This document shows, one piece after another, positions 26,351 through 39,275 of a stretch of 64,000 nt of DNA (position 1 is its first letter; each line of letters begins with the position of its first letter). A program made the position numbers and the translations under genes. The stretch spans positions 249,581,889 to 249,645,888 of the forward strand of contig OV050030.1 in NCBI GenBank assembly GCA_920105625.2, in the 5' to 3' direction. This DNA is from Clusia tigrina (Eukaryota > Arthropoda > Insecta > Diptera > Clusiidae). A model generated the notes under the pieces. The model ran no database searches. It worked only from the letters and a program-made list of their open reading frames with translations, and was not told the origin of the DNA.

Positions 26351-29300
26351 ACTTCAAATAGCCCTAACTTTAATACGGTATTTCCTACACCTATCAAAGT
26401 TTGCAACATACAAATGCTTGTAACTTTTTACTGGAGCGTCATAAAACCTTGAAATTTTGTAACAATAAAGTACTCGAGCCTCTTGTCAATTTAAGTTATC
26501 GCTCAAAGCTATGCTACCCTTGAGTTCCAAATCAAAGACTGATAAAACTTCAAATGGCACTAACTTCTATACGTTACGTCCTACACCTATCAAAGGTTGC
26601 AACATACAAATGCTTGTAACTTTTTACTGGAGCGTCATAAAACCTTGAAATTTTTTAACAACAAAGTACTCGAGCCTCTTGTCAATTTAAGCTATCGATC
26701 AAAGCTATGCTACCCTTGAGTCCCAAATCAAACACTGATAAAACTTCAAATGGCCCTAACTTCTATACGGTATCTCCTACACCTATCAAAGTTTGCAACA
26801 TACAAATGCTTGTAACTTTTTACTGGAGCGTCATAAAACCTTGAAATTTTGTAACAATAAAGTACTCGAGCCTCTTGTCAATTAAGCTATCGCCCAAAGC
26901 TATGCTACCCCTGAGTCCCAAATCAAACACTGATAAAACTTCAAATGGCCTTAACTTGTATATGGTACGTCCTACACCTATCAAAGTTTGCAACATACAA
27001 ATGCTTGTAACTTTTTACTGGAGCGTCATAAAACCTTGAAATTTTGTAACAATAAAGTACTCGAGCCTCTTGTCAATTTAAGCTATCGCTCAAAGCTATG
27101 CTACCCTTGAGTCCCAAATAAAACACTGATAAAACTTCAAATGGCCCTAACTTCTATACGGTACGTCCCACATCTATCAAAGTTTGAAACATACAAATGC
27201 TTGTAACTTTTTACGGGAGCGTCATAAAACCTTGAAATTTTGTAACAATAAAGTACTCGAGCCTCTTGTCAATTTAAGCTATCGCTCAAAGCTATGCTAC
27301 CCTTGAGTCCCAAATCAAACACTGATAAAACTTCGAATGGCCCTAACTTCTAGACGGTACGTCCCACATCTATCAAAGTTTGCAACATACAAATGCTTGT
27401 AACTTTTTACTGGAGCGTCATAAAACCTTGAAATTTTGTAACAATAAAGTACTCGAGCCTCTTGTCAATTTAAGCTATCGCTCAAAGCTTTGCTACCCTT
27501 GAGTCCCAAATCAAACACTGATAAAACTTCAAATGGCCTAACTTCTATACGGTACGTCCTACATCTATCAAAGTTTGTAACATACAAATGCTTGTAACTT
27601 TTTACTGGAGCGTCATAAGACCTTGAAATTTTGTAACAATAAAGTACTCGAGTCTCTTGTCAATTTAAGCTATCGCTCACAGCTATGCTACCCTTGAGTC
27701 CCAAATCAAACACTGATAAAACTTCAAATGGCCCTAACTTCTATGCGGTACGTCCTACATCTAGCAAAGTTTGCTACATGCAAATGCTTGTAACTTTTTA
27801 CTGGAGCGTCATAAAACCTTGAAATTTTGTAACAATAAAGTACTCGAGCCTCTTGTCAATTTAAGTTATCGCTCAAAGCTATGCTACCCTTGAGTTCCAA
27901 ATCAAACACTGATAAAACTTCAAATGGCACTAACTTCTATACGTTACGTCCTACACCTATCAAAGGTTGCAACATACAAATGCTTGTAACTTTTTACTGG
28001 AGCGTCATAAAACCTTGAAATTTTTTAACAACAAAGTACTCGAGCCTCTTGTCAATTTAAGCTATCGATCAAAGCTATGCTACCCTTGAGTCCCAAATCA
28101 AACACTGATAAAACTACAAATGGCCCTAACTTCTATACGGTACGTCCTACACCTATCAAAGTTTGCAACATACAAATGCCTGTAACTTTTTACGGGAGCG
28201 TCATAAAACCTTGAAATTTTGTAACAATAAAGTACTCGAGCCTCTTGTCAATTTAAGCTATCGCTCAAAGCTATGCTACCCCTGAGTCCCAACTCAAACA
28301 CTGATAAAACTTCAAATAGCCCTAACTTCTATACGGTATTTCATACACCTATCAAAGTTTGCAACATACAAATGCTTGTAACTTTTTACTGGAGCGTCAT
28401 AAAACCTTGAAATTTTGTAACAATAAAGTACTCGAGCCTCTTGTCAATTTAAGTTATCGCTCAAAGCTATGCTACCCTTGAGTTCCAAATCAAACACTGA
28501 TAAAACTTCAAATGGCACTAACTTCTATACGTTACGTCCTACACCTATCAAAGGTTGCAACATACAAATGCTTGTAACTTTTTACTGGAGCGTCATAAAA
28601 CCTTGAAATTTTTTAACAACAAAGTACTCGAGCCTCTTGTCAATTTAAGCTATCGATCAAAGCTATGCTACCCTTGAGTTCCAAATAAAACACTGATAAA
28701 ACTTCAAATGGCCCTAACTTCTATACGGTACGTCCCACATCTATCAAAGTTTGAAACATACAAATGCTTGTAACTTTTAACGGGAGCGTCATAAAACCTT
28801 GAAATTTTGTAACAATAAAGTACTCGAGCCTCTTGTCAATTTAAGCTATCGCTCAAAGCTATGCTACCCTTGAGTCCCAAATCAAACACTGATAAAACTT
28901 CGAATGGCCCTAACTTCTATACGGTACGTCCCACATCTATCAAAGTTTGCAACATACAAATGCTTGAAACTTTTTACTGGAGCGTCATAAGACCTTGAAA
29001 TTTTGTAACAATAAAGTACTCGAGTCTCTTGTCAATTTAAGCTATCGCTCACAGCTATGCTACCCTTGAGTCCCAAATCAAACACTGATAAAACTTCAAA
29101 TGGCACTAACTTCTATACGTTACGTCCTACACCTATCAAAGGTTGCAACATACAAATGCTTGTAACTTTTTACTGGAGCGTCATAAAACCTTGAAATTTT
29201 TTAACAACAAAGTACTCGAGCCTCTTGTCAATTTAAGCTATCGATCAAAGCTATGCTACCCTTGAGTCCCAAATCAAACACTGATAAAACTTCAAATGGC

Positions 29301-29789
29301 CCTAACTTCTATACGGTACGTCCTACACCTATCAAAGTTTGCAACATACAAATGCTTGTAACTTTTTACTGGAGCGTCATAAAACCTTGAAATTTTGTAA
29401 CAATAAAGTACTCGAGCCTCTTGTCAATTTAAGCTATCGCCCAAAGCTATGCTACCCCTGAGTCCCAAATACTGATAAAACTTCAAATGGCCTTAACTTT
29501 TATATGGTAAGTCCTACACCTATCAAAGTTTGCAACATACAAATGCTTGTAACTTTTTACTGGAGCGTCATAAAACCTTGACATTTTGTAACAATAAAGT
29601 ACTCGAGCCTCTTGTCAATTTAAGCTATCGCTCAAAGCTATGCTACCCTTGAGTCCCAACTCAAACACTGATAAAACTTCAAATAGCCCTAACTTCTATA
29701 CGGTATTTCCTACACCTATCAAAGTTTGCAACATACAAATGCTTGTAACTTTTTACTGGAGCGTCATAAAACCTTGAAATTTTGTAACA
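26351..29789 (+). repeat. shuffled D-type monomers after D copy 2
   Basis: The first part follows D copy 2 at shifts of 1,763 (24,592 to 26,355) and 3,722 (23,394 to 27,116), so it is a shortened third copy. After about 28,300 the order breaks up: single monomers of the CGTTACG/AAAGGTTGC type, the AAATAAAACAC plus TTTGAAACATAC type (28,683-28,750) and the ATCGATCAAAG type are joined in new combinations. One copy has a 1-bp loss in GGCCTAAC near 27,535. A 5-bp deletion monomer (29,470) appears here for the first time. Confidence 0.6.
29465..29480 (+). other. 5-bp deletion monomer type (first of three)
   Basis: CCCAAATACTGATAAAAC here lacks CAAAC relative to the consensus at offset 121-127. 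The same form is at 30,244-30,261 and 31,805-31,822, each followed by GGCCTTAACTTTTATATGG and GGTAAGTCC. It is a lineage marker for block E. Confidence 0.85.
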
Positions 29790-31350
29790 ATAAAGTACTC
29801 GAGCCTCTTGTCAATTTAAGTTATCGCTCAAAGCTATGCTACCCTTGAGTTCCAAATCAAACACTGATAAAACTTCAAATGGCACTAACTTCTATACGTT
29901 ACGTCCTACACCTATCAAAGGTTGCAACATACAAATGCTTGTAACTTTTTACTGGAGCGTCATAAAACCTTGAAATTTTTTAACAACAAAGTACTCGAGC
30001 CTCTTGTCAATTTAAGCTATCGCTCAAAGCTATGCTACCCTTGAGTTCCAAATCAAACACTGATAAAACTTCAAATGGCCCTAACTTCTATACGGTATTT
30101 CCTACACCTATCAAAGTTTGCAACATACAAATGCTTGTAACTTTTTACTGGAGCGTCATAAAACCTTGAAATTTTGTAATAATAAAGTACTCGAGCCTCT
30201 TGTCAATTTAAGCTATCGCCCAAAGCTACGCTACCCCTGAGTCCCAAATACTGATAAAACTTCAAATGGCCTTAACTTTTATATGGTAAGTCCTACACCT
30301 ATCAAAGTTTGCAACATACAAATGCTTGTAACTTTTTACTGGAGCGTCATAAAACCTTGACATTTTGTAACAAAAAAGTACTCGAGCCTCTTGTCAATTT
30401 AAGCTATCGCTCAAAGCTATGCTACCCTTGAGTCCCAAATCAAACACTGATAAAACTTCAAATGGCCCTAACTTCTATACGGTACGTCCCACATCTATCA
30501 AAGTTTGCAACATACAAATGCTTGTAACTTTTTACTGGAGCCTCATAAAACCTTGAAATTTGGCAACAATAAAGTACTCGAGCCTCTTGTCAATTTAAGC
30601 TATCGCTCAAAGCTATGCTACCCTTGAGTCCCAAATCAAACTCTGATAAAACTTCAAATGGCCCTAACTTCTATACGGTACGTCCCACATCTATCAAAGT
30701 TTGCAACATACAAATGCTTGTAACTTTTTACTGGAGCGTCATAAAACCTTGAAATTTGGCAACAATAAAGTACTCGAGCCTCTTGTCAATTTAAGTTATC
30801 GCTCAAAGCTATGGTACCTTGAGTCCCAAATCAAACACTGATAAAACTTCAAATGGCCCTAACTTCTATACGGTACGTCCTACACCTATCAAAGTTTGCA
30901 ACATACAAATGCTTGTAACTTTTTACTGGAGCGTCATAAAACCTTGAAATTTTGTAACAATAAAATACTCGAGCCTCTTGTCAATTAAGCTATCGCTCAA
31001 AGCTATTCTTCAATTGAGTCCCAAATCAAACACTGATAAAACTTCAAATGGCCCTAACTGCTATACGGTACGTCCTACACCTATCAAAGTTTGCAACATA
31101 CAAATGCTTGTAACTTTTTACTGGAGCGTCTTAAAACCTTGAAATTTTGTAACAATAAAGTACTCGAGCCTCTTATCAATTTAAGCTATAGCTCAAAGCT
31201 ATGCTACCCTTGAGTCCCAAATCAAACACTGATAAAGTTTCAAATGGCCCTAACTTCTATACGGTACGTCCTCCACCTATCAACGTTTGCAACATACAAA
31301 TGCTTGTAACTTTTTACTGGAGTGTCATAAAACCTTGAAATTTTGTAACA
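29790..31350 (+). repeat. HOR block E, copy 1 (8 monomers, 1,561 bp)
   Basis: The mark AAGTTATCGCTC at 29,818 recurs at 31,379, and CTCTTATCAATTTAAG at 31,170 recurs at 32,731, both 1,561 bp apart. The unit contains, in order, a CGTTACG/AAAGGTTGC monomer, the GTAATAATAAAG variant, the 5-bp deletion monomer with GGTAAGTCC (30,285), the TTGACATTTTG and AACAAAAAAG monomer, two TTTGGCAAC monomers, one GGTACC site (30,813), and the GCTATTCTTCAATTGAG monomer. Confidence 0.85.
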
Positions 31351-32915
31351 ATAAAGTACTCGAGCCTCTTGTCAATTTAAGTTATCGCTCAAAGCTATGC
31401 TACCCTTGAGTTCCAAATCAAACACTGATAAAACTTCAAATGGCACTAACTTCTATACGTTACGTCCTACACCTATCAAAGGTTGCAACATACAAATGCT
31501 TGTAACTTTTTACTGGAGCGTCATAAAACCTTGAAATTTTTTAACAACAAAGTACTCGAGCCTCTTGTCAATTTAAGCTATCGCTCAAAGCTATGCTACC
31601 CTTGAGTTCCAAATCAAACACTGATAAAACTTCAAATGGCCCTAACTTCTATACGGTATTTCCTACACCTATCAAAGTTTGCAACATACAAATGCTTGTA
31701 ACTTTTTACTGGAGCGTCATAAAACCTTGAAATTTTGTAATAATAAAGTACTCGAGCCTCTTGTCAATTTAAGCTATCGCCCAAAGCTACGCTACCCCTG
31801 AGTCCCAAATACTGATAAAACTTCAAATGGCCTTAACTTTTATATGGTAAGTCCTACACCTATCAAAGTTTGCAACATACAAATGCTTGTAACTTTTTAC
31901 TGGAGCGTCATAAAACCTTGACATTTTGTAACAAAAAAGTACTCGAGCCTCTTGTCAATTTAAGCTATCGCTCAAAGCTATGCTACCCTTGAGTCCCAAA
32001 TCAAACACTGATAAAACTTCAAATGGCCCTAACTTCTATACGGTACGTCCCACATCTATCAAAGTTTGCAACATACAAATGCTTGTAACTTTTTACTGGA
32101 GCCTCATAAAACCTTGAAATTTGGCAACAATAAAGTACTCGAGCCTCTTGTCAATTTAAGCTATCGCTCAAAGCTATGCTACCCTTGAGTCCCAAATCAA
32201 ACTCTGATAAAACTTCAAATGGCCCTAACTTCTATACGGTACGTCCCACATCTATCAAAGTTTGCAACATACAAATGCTTGTAACTTTTTACTGGAGCGT
32301 CATAAAACCTTGAAATTTGGCAACAATAAAGTACTCGAGCCTCTTGTCAATTTAAGTTATCGCTCAAAGCTATGGTACCTTGAGTCCCAAATCAAACACT
32401 GATAAAACTTCAAATGGCCCTAACTTCTATACGGTACGTCCTACACCTATCAAAGTTTGCAACATACAAATGCTTGTAACTTTTTACTGGAGCGTCATAA
32501 AACCTTGAAATTTTGTAACAATAAAATACTCGAGCCTCTTGTCAATTAAGCTATCGCTCAAAGCTATTCTTCAATTGAGTCCCAAATCAAACACTGATAA
32601 AACTTCAAATGGCCCTAACTGCTATACGGTACGTCCTACACCTATCAAAGTTTGCAACATACAAATGCTTGTAACTTTTTACTGGAGCGTCTTAAAACCT
32701 TGAAATTTTGTAACAATAAAGTACTCGAGCCTCTTATCAATTTAAGCTATAGCTCAAAGCTATGCTACCCTTGAGTCCCAAATCAAACACTGATAAAGTT
32801 TCAAATGGCCCTAACTTCTATACGGTACGTCCTCCACCTATCAACGTTTGCAACATACAAATGCTTGTAACTTTTTACTGGAGTGTCATAAAACCTTGAA
32901 ATTTTGTAACAATAA
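31351..32915 (+). repeat. HOR block E, copy 2
   Basis: This repeats copy 1 at a shift of 1,561 bp with almost no differences seen by eye, including the rare AACAAAAAAG (near 31,930), the 5-bp deletion (31,810), GGTACC (32,374) and CGTCCTCCACC (near 32,830). It diverges from copy 1 at about 32,920, where CCTCACGTC replaces CCTCTTGTC. Its last monomers also form the start of block F. Confidence 0.85.
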
Positions 32916-35271
32916 AGTACTCGAGCCTCACGTCAATTTAAGCTATCGCTCAAAGCTATGCTACCCTTGAGTCCCAAATCAAACACTGATAAAGCTCCAA
33001 ATGGCCCTAACTTCTATACGGTACGTCCTACACCTATCAAAGTTTGCAACATACAAATGCTTGTAACTTTTTACTGGAGCGTCATAAAACCTTGGAATTT
33101 GGTAACAATAAAGTACTCGAGCCTCTTGTCAATTTAAGCTATCGCACAAAGCGATGCTACCCTTGAGTCCCAAATCAAACACTGATAAAACTTCAAATGG
33201 CCCTAACTTCTATATGGTACGTCCTACACCTATCAAAGTTTGCAACATACAAATGCCTGTAACTTTTTACTGGAGCGTCATAAAACCTTGAAATTTTGTA
33301 ACAATAAAGTACTCGAGCCTCTTGTCAATTTAAGCTATCGCTCAAAGCTATGCTACCCTTGAGTCCCAAATCAAACACTGATAAAACTTCAAATGGCCCT
33401 AACTTCTATGCGGTACGTCCCACATCTATCAAAGTTTGCAACATACAAATGCTTGTAACTTTTTACGGCAGCGTCATAAAACCTTGAAATTTTGTAACAA
33501 TAAATTACTCGAGCCTCTTGTCAATTTAAGCTGTCGCTCAAAGCTATGCTACCCTTGAGTCCCAAATCAAACACTGATAAAACTTCGAATGGCCCTAACT
33601 TCTATACGGTACGTCCCACATCTATCAAAGTTTGCAACATAGAAATGCTTGTAACTTTTTACTGGAGCGTCATAAAACCTTGAAATTTTGTAACAATAAA
33701 GTACTCGAGCCTCTTGTCAATTTAAGCTATCGGTCAAAGCTTTGCTACCCTTGAGTCCCAAATCAAACAGTGATAAAACTTCAAATGGCCCTAACTTCTA
33801 TACGGTACGTCCTACATCTATCAAAGTTTGCAACATGCAAATGCTTGTAACTTTTTACTGGAGCATCACAAAGCCTTGAAATTTTGTAAAAATAAAGTAC
33901 TCGAGCCTCTTGTCAATTTAAGCTATCGCTCAAAGCTATGCTACCTTTGAGTCCCAAATCAAACACTGATAAAGTTTCAAATGGCCCTAACTTCTATACG
34001 GTACGTCCTACACCTATCAACGTTTGCAACATACAAATGCTTGTAACTTTTTACTGGAGCGTCATAAAACCTTGAAATTTTGTAACAATAAAGTACTCGA
34101 GCCTCTTGTCAATTTAAGCTATCGCTCAAAGCTATGCTACCCTTGAGTCCCAAATCAAACACTGATAAAACTTCAAATGGCCCTAACTTCTATACGGCAC
34201 GTCCTACACCTATCAAAGTTTGCAACATGCAACTGCCTGTAACTTTTTACAGGAGCGTCATAAAACCTTGAAATTTTGTAACAATAAAGTACTCGAGCCT
34301 CTTGTCAATTTAAGCTATCGCTCAAAGCTATGCTACCCTTGAGTCCCAAATCAAACACTGATAAAACTTCAAATGGCCCTAACTTCTATACGGTACGTCC
34401 TACACCTATCAACGTTTGCAACATACAACTGCCTGTAACTTTTTACAGGAGCGTCATAAAACCTTGAAATTTTGTAACAATAAAGTACTCGAGCCTCTTG
34501 TCAATTAAGCTATCGCTCAAAGCTATTCTTCAATTGAGTCCCAAATCAAACAGTGATAAAACTTCAAATGGCCCTAACTTCTATACGGTACGTCCTACAT
34601 CTATCAAAGTTTGCAACATGCAAATGCTTGTAACTTTTTACTGGAGCATCACAAAGCCTTGAAATTTTGTAAAAATAAAGTACTCGAGCCTCTTGTCAAT
34701 TTAAGCTATCGCTCAAAGCTATGCTACCTTTGAGTCCCAAATCAAACACTGATAAAGTTTCAAATGGCCCTAACTTCTATACGGTACGTCCTACACCTAT
34801 CAACGTTTGCAACATACAAATGCTTGTAACTTTTTACTGGAGCGTCATAAAACCTTGAAATTTTGTAACAATAAAGTACTCGAGCCTCTTGTCAATTTAA
34901 GCTATCGCTCAAAGCTATGCTACCCTTGAGTCCCAAATCAAACACTGATAAAACTTCAAATGGCCCTAACTTCTATACGGCACGTCCTACACCTATCAAA
35001 GTTTGCAACATGCAACTGCCTGTAACTTTTTACAGGAGCGTCATAAAACCTTGAAATTTTGTAACAATAAAGTACTCGAGCCTCTTGTCAATTTAAGCTA
35101 TCGCTCAAAGCTATGCTACCCTTGAGTCCCAAATCAAACACTGATAAAACTTCAAATGGCCCTAACTTCTATACGGTACGTCCTACACCTATCAACGTTT
35201 GCAACATACAACTGCCTGTAACTTTTTACAGGAGCGTCATAAAACCTTGAAATTTTGTAACAATAAAGTAC
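32530..35271 (+). repeat. HOR block F, copy 1 (14 monomers, 2,742 bp)
   Basis: CTCTTATCAATTTAAG (32,731) and TTTTACGGCAGCG (33,461) recur 2,742 bp later at 35,473 and 36,203. Marks include GCTATTCTTCAATTGAG, CCTCACGTC, CTTGGAATTTGG, GCACAAAGCGATGC, TTAAGCTGTCGC, CATAGAAATGC, CAAACAGTGATAAAAC, GAGCATCACAAAGCC, and CAACTGCCTG with TTTTTACAGG. It overlaps block E at its left end, so E2's tail was the seed of this unit. Confidence 0.8.
33768..34550 (+). repeat. 4-monomer segment duplicated inside F copy 1 (first half)
   Basis: The segment beginning at CAGTGATAAAAC is followed by GAGCATCACAAAGCC, CTACCTTTGAG, CAACGTTTGC, TACGGCACGTCC and CAACTGCCTG, and the same order follows again from 34,551. 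The shift is 783 bp, four monomers less one base, the missing base being the CAATTAAG deletion. The second half runs to about 35,333. The corresponding region of F copy 2 does not carry the second repeat. Confidence 0.8.
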
Positions 35272-35333
35272 TCGAGCCTCTTGTCAATTAAGCTATCGCT
35301 CAAAGCTATTCTTCAATTGAGTCCCAAATCAAA
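34551..35333 (+). repeat. 4-monomer segment duplicated inside F copy 1 (second half)
   Basis: This repeats 33,768-34,550 at a shift of 783 bp with near identity. It ends where CAAACAGTG is replaced by CAAACACTG after GCTATTCTTCAATTGAG, which hands over to F copy 2. Confidence 0.8.
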
Positions 35334-37170
35334 CACTGATAAAACTTCAAATGGCCCTAACTGCTATACGGTACGTCCTACACCTATCAAAGTTTGCAAC
35401 ATACAAATGCTTGTAACTTTTTACTGGAGCGTCTTAAAACCTTGAAATTTTGTAACAATAAAGTACTCGAGCCTCTTATCAATTTAAGCTATAGCTCAAA
35501 GCTATGCTACCCTTGAGTCCCAAATCAAACACTGATAAAGTTTCAAATGGCCCTAACTTCTATACGGTACGTCCTCCACCTATCAACGTTTGCAACATAC
35601 AAATGCTTGTAACTTTTTACTGGAGTGTCATAAAACCTTGAAATTTTGTAACAATAAAGTACTCGAGCCTCACGTCAATTTAAGCTATCGCTCAAAGCTA
35701 TGCTACCCTTGAGTCCCAAATCAAACACTGATAAAGCTCCAAATGGCCCTAACTTCTATACGGTACGTCCTACACCTATCAAAGTTTGCAACATACAAAT
35801 GCTTGTAACTTTTTACTGGAGCGTCATAAAACCTTGGAATTTGGTAACAATAAAGTACTCGAGCCTCTTGTCAATTTAAGCTATCGCACAAAGCGATGCT
35901 ACCCTTGAGTCCCAAATCAAACACTGATAAAACTTCAAATGGCCCTAACTTCTATATGGTACGTCCTACACCTATCAAAGTTTGCAACATACAAATGCCT
36001 GTAACTTTTTACTGGAGCGTCATAAAACCTTGAAATTTTGTAACAATAAAGTACTCGAGCCTCTTGTCAATTTAAGCTATCGCTCAAAGCTATGCTACCC
36101 TTGAGTCCCAAATCAAACACTGATAAAACTTCAAATGGCCCTAACTTCTATGCGGTACGTCCCACATCTATCAAAGTTTGCAACATACAAATGCTTGTAA
36201 CTTTTTACGGCAGCGTCATAAAACCTTGAAATTTTGTAACAATAAATTACTCGAGCCTCTTGTCAATTTAAGCTGTCGCTCAAAGCTATGCTACCCTTGA
36301 GTCCCAAATCAAACACTGATAAAACTTCGAATGGCCCTAACTTCTATACGGTACGTCCCACATCTATCAAAGTTTGCAACATAGAAATGCTTGTAACTTT
36401 TTACTGGAGCGTCATAAAACCTTGAAATTTTGTAACAATAAAGTACTCGAGCCTCTTGTCAATTTAAGCTATCGGTCAAAGCTTTGCTACCCTTGAGTCC
36501 CAAATCAAACAGTGATAAAACTTCAAATGGCCCTAACTTCTATACGGTACGTCCTACATCTATCAAAGTTTGCAACATGCAAATGCTTGTAACTTTTTAC
36601 TGGAGCATCACAAAGCCTTGAAATTTTGTAAAAATAAAGTACTCGAGCCTCTTGTCAATTTAAGCTATCGCTCAAAGCTATGCTACCTTTGAGTCCCAAA
36701 TCAAACACTGATAAAGTTTCAAATGGCCCTAACTTCTATACGGTACGTCCTACACCTATCAACGTTTGCAACATACAAATGCTTGTAACTTTTTACTGGA
36801 GCGTCATAAAACCTTGAAATTTTGTAACAATAAAGTACTCGAGCCTCTTGTCAATTTAAGCTATCGCTCAAAGCTATGCTACCCTTGAGTCCCAAATCAA
36901 ACACTGATAAAACTTCAAATGGCCCTAACTTCTATACGGCACGTCCTACACCTATCAAAGTTTGCAACATGCAACTGCCTGTAACTTTTTACAGGAGCGT
37001 CATAAAACCTTGAAATTTTGTAACAATAAAGTACTCGAGCCTCTTGTCAATTTAAGCTATCGCTCAAAGCTATGCTACCCTTGAGTCCCAAATCAAACAC
37101 TGATAAAACTTCAAATGGCCCTAACTTCTATACGGTACGTCCTACACCTATCAACGTTTGCAACATACAA
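35272..37170 (+). repeat. HOR block F, copy 2 (partial)
   Basis: This follows F copy 1 at a shift of 2,742 bp until about 37,166, where copy 1 reads CAACTGCCTG and this copy changes to CAAATGCTTG followed by GGAGTGCCATAAAACC. Its right end overlaps the start of block G, and the same monomers are repeated 1,568 bp (exactly eight monomers) further on: TTTTACGGCAGCG at 36,203 and 37,771. Confidence 0.75.
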
Positions 37171-38504
37171 ATGCTTGTAACTTTTTACTGGAGTGCCATA
37201 AAACCTTGAAATTTTGTAACAATAAAGTACTCGAGCCTCACGTCAATTTAAGCTATCGCTCAAAGCTATGCTACCCTTGAGTCCCAAATCAAATACTGAT
37301 AAAGCTCCAAATGGCCCTAACTTCTATACGGTACGTCCTACACCTATCAAAGTTTGCAACATACAAATGCTTGTAACTTTTTACTGGAGCGTCATAAAAC
37401 CTTGGAATTTGGTAACAATAAAGTACTCGAGCCTCTTGTCAAATTAAGCTATCGCACAAAGCGATGCTACCCTTGAGTCCCAAATCAAACACTGATAAAA
37501 CTTCAAATGGCCCTAACTTCTATACGGTACGTCCTACACCTATCAAAGTATGCAACATACAAATGCTTGTAACTTTTTACTGGAGCGTCATAAAAGCTTG
37601 AAATTTTGTAACAATAAAGTACTCGAGCCTCTTGTCAATTTAAGCTATCGCTCAAAGCTATGCTACCCTTGAGTCCCAAATCAAACACTGATAAAACTTC
37701 AAATGGCCCTAACTTCTATGCGGTACGTCCCACATCTATCAAAGTTTGCAACATACAAATGCTTGTAACTTTTTACGGCAGCGTCATAAAACCTTGAAAT
37801 TTTGTAACAATAAATTACTCGAGCCTCTTGTCAATTTAAGCTGTCGCTCAAAGCTATGCTACCCTTGAGTCCCAAATCAAACACTGATAAAACTTCGAAT
37901 GGCCCTAACTTCTATACGGTACGTCCCACATCTATCAAAGTTTGCAACATAGAAATGCTTGTAACTTTTTACTGGAGCGTCATAAAACCTTGAAATTTTG
38001 TAACAATAAAGTACTCGAGCCTCTTGCCAATTTAAGCTATCGCTCAAAGCTTTGCTACCCTTGAGTCCCAAATCAAACAGTGATAAAACTTCAAATGGCC
38101 CTAACTTCTATACGGTACGTCCTACATCTATCAAAGTTTGCAACATGCAAATGCTTGTAACTTTTTACTGGAGCATCACAAAACCTTGAAATTTTGTAAA
38201 AATAAAGTACTCGAGCCTCTTGTCAATTTAAGCTATCGCTCAAAGCTATGCTACCTTTGAGTCCCAAATCAAACACTGATAAAGTTTCAAATGGCCCTAA
38301 CTTCTATACGGTACGTCCTACACCTAGCAACGTTTGCAACATACAAATGCTTGTAACTTTTTACTGGAGCGTCATAAAACCTTGAAATTTTGTAACAATA
38401 AAGTACTCGAGCCTCTTGTCAATTTAAGCTATCGCTCAAAGCTATGCTACCCTTGAGTCCCAAATCAAACACTGATAAAACTTCAAATGGCCCTAACTTC
38501 TATA

Positions 38505-39275
38505 CGGCACGTCCTACACCTACATGCAACTGCCTGTAACTTTTTACAGGAGCGTCATAAAACCTTGAAATTTTGTAACAATAAAGTACTCGAGCCTCTT
38601 GTCAATTTAAGCTATCGCTCAAAGCTATGCTACCCTTGAGTCCCAAATCAAACACTGATAAAACTTCAAATGGCCCTAACTTCTATACGGTACGTCCCAC
38701 ATCTATCAAAGTTTGCAACATACAAATGCTTGTAACTTTTTACTGGAGCGTCATAAAACCTTGAAATTTTGTAACAATAAAGTCTCGAGCCTCTTGTCAA
38801 TTTAAGCTATCGCTCAAAGCTTTGCTACCCTTGAGTCCCAAATCAAACACTGATAAAAGTTCAAATGTCCCTAACTTCTATACGGCACGTCCTACACCTA
38901 TCAAAGTTTGCAACATGCAACTGCCTGTAACTTTTTACAGGAGCGTCATAAAACCTTGAAATTTTGTAACAATAAAGTACTCGAGCCTCTTGTCAATTTA
39001 AGCTATCGCTCAAAGCTATGCTACCCTTGAGTCCCAAATCAAACACTGATAAAACTTCAAATGGCCCTAACTTCTATACGGTACGTCCCACATCTATCAA
39101 AGTTTGCAACATACAAATGCTTGTAACTTTTTACTGGAGCGTCATAAAACCTTGAAATTTTGTAACAATAAAGTCTCGAGCCTCTTGTCAATTTAAGCTA
39201 TCGCTCAAAGCTTTGCTACCCTTGAGTCCCAAATCAAACACTGATAAAAGTTCAAATGGCCCTAACTTCTATACG
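38505..39275 (+). repeat. 2-monomer tandem duplication within G copy 1 (391-bp step)
   Basis: The pair 'TACGGCACGTCC with CAACTGCCTG' then 'CCCACATC with AAGTCTCGAG' is repeated: AAGTCTCGAG is at 38,780 and 39,171, 391 bp apart. The same pair of pairs is present in G copy 2 (about 44,760-45,545) and twice in copy 3 (about 51,018-51,805 and 53,380-54,165), so it predates the G amplification. Confidence 0.75.
38515..38535 (+). other. 13-bp deletion private to G copy 1
   Basis: CACCTACATGCAACTGCC here stands for CACCTATC, then AAAGTTTGCAACATGC in the other copies (for example 44,773). Thirteen bases around offset 179-191 are gone. It accounts for the change of shift between G copies 1 and 2 from 6,255 to 6,268 bp. 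Confidence 0.85.

Noticed and set aside
26351..29789. A transposon insertion causing the loss of HOR order
   Set aside because: Every base in the zone is recognisable monomer sequence; there are no terminal repeats, target-site duplications or non-satellite bases.
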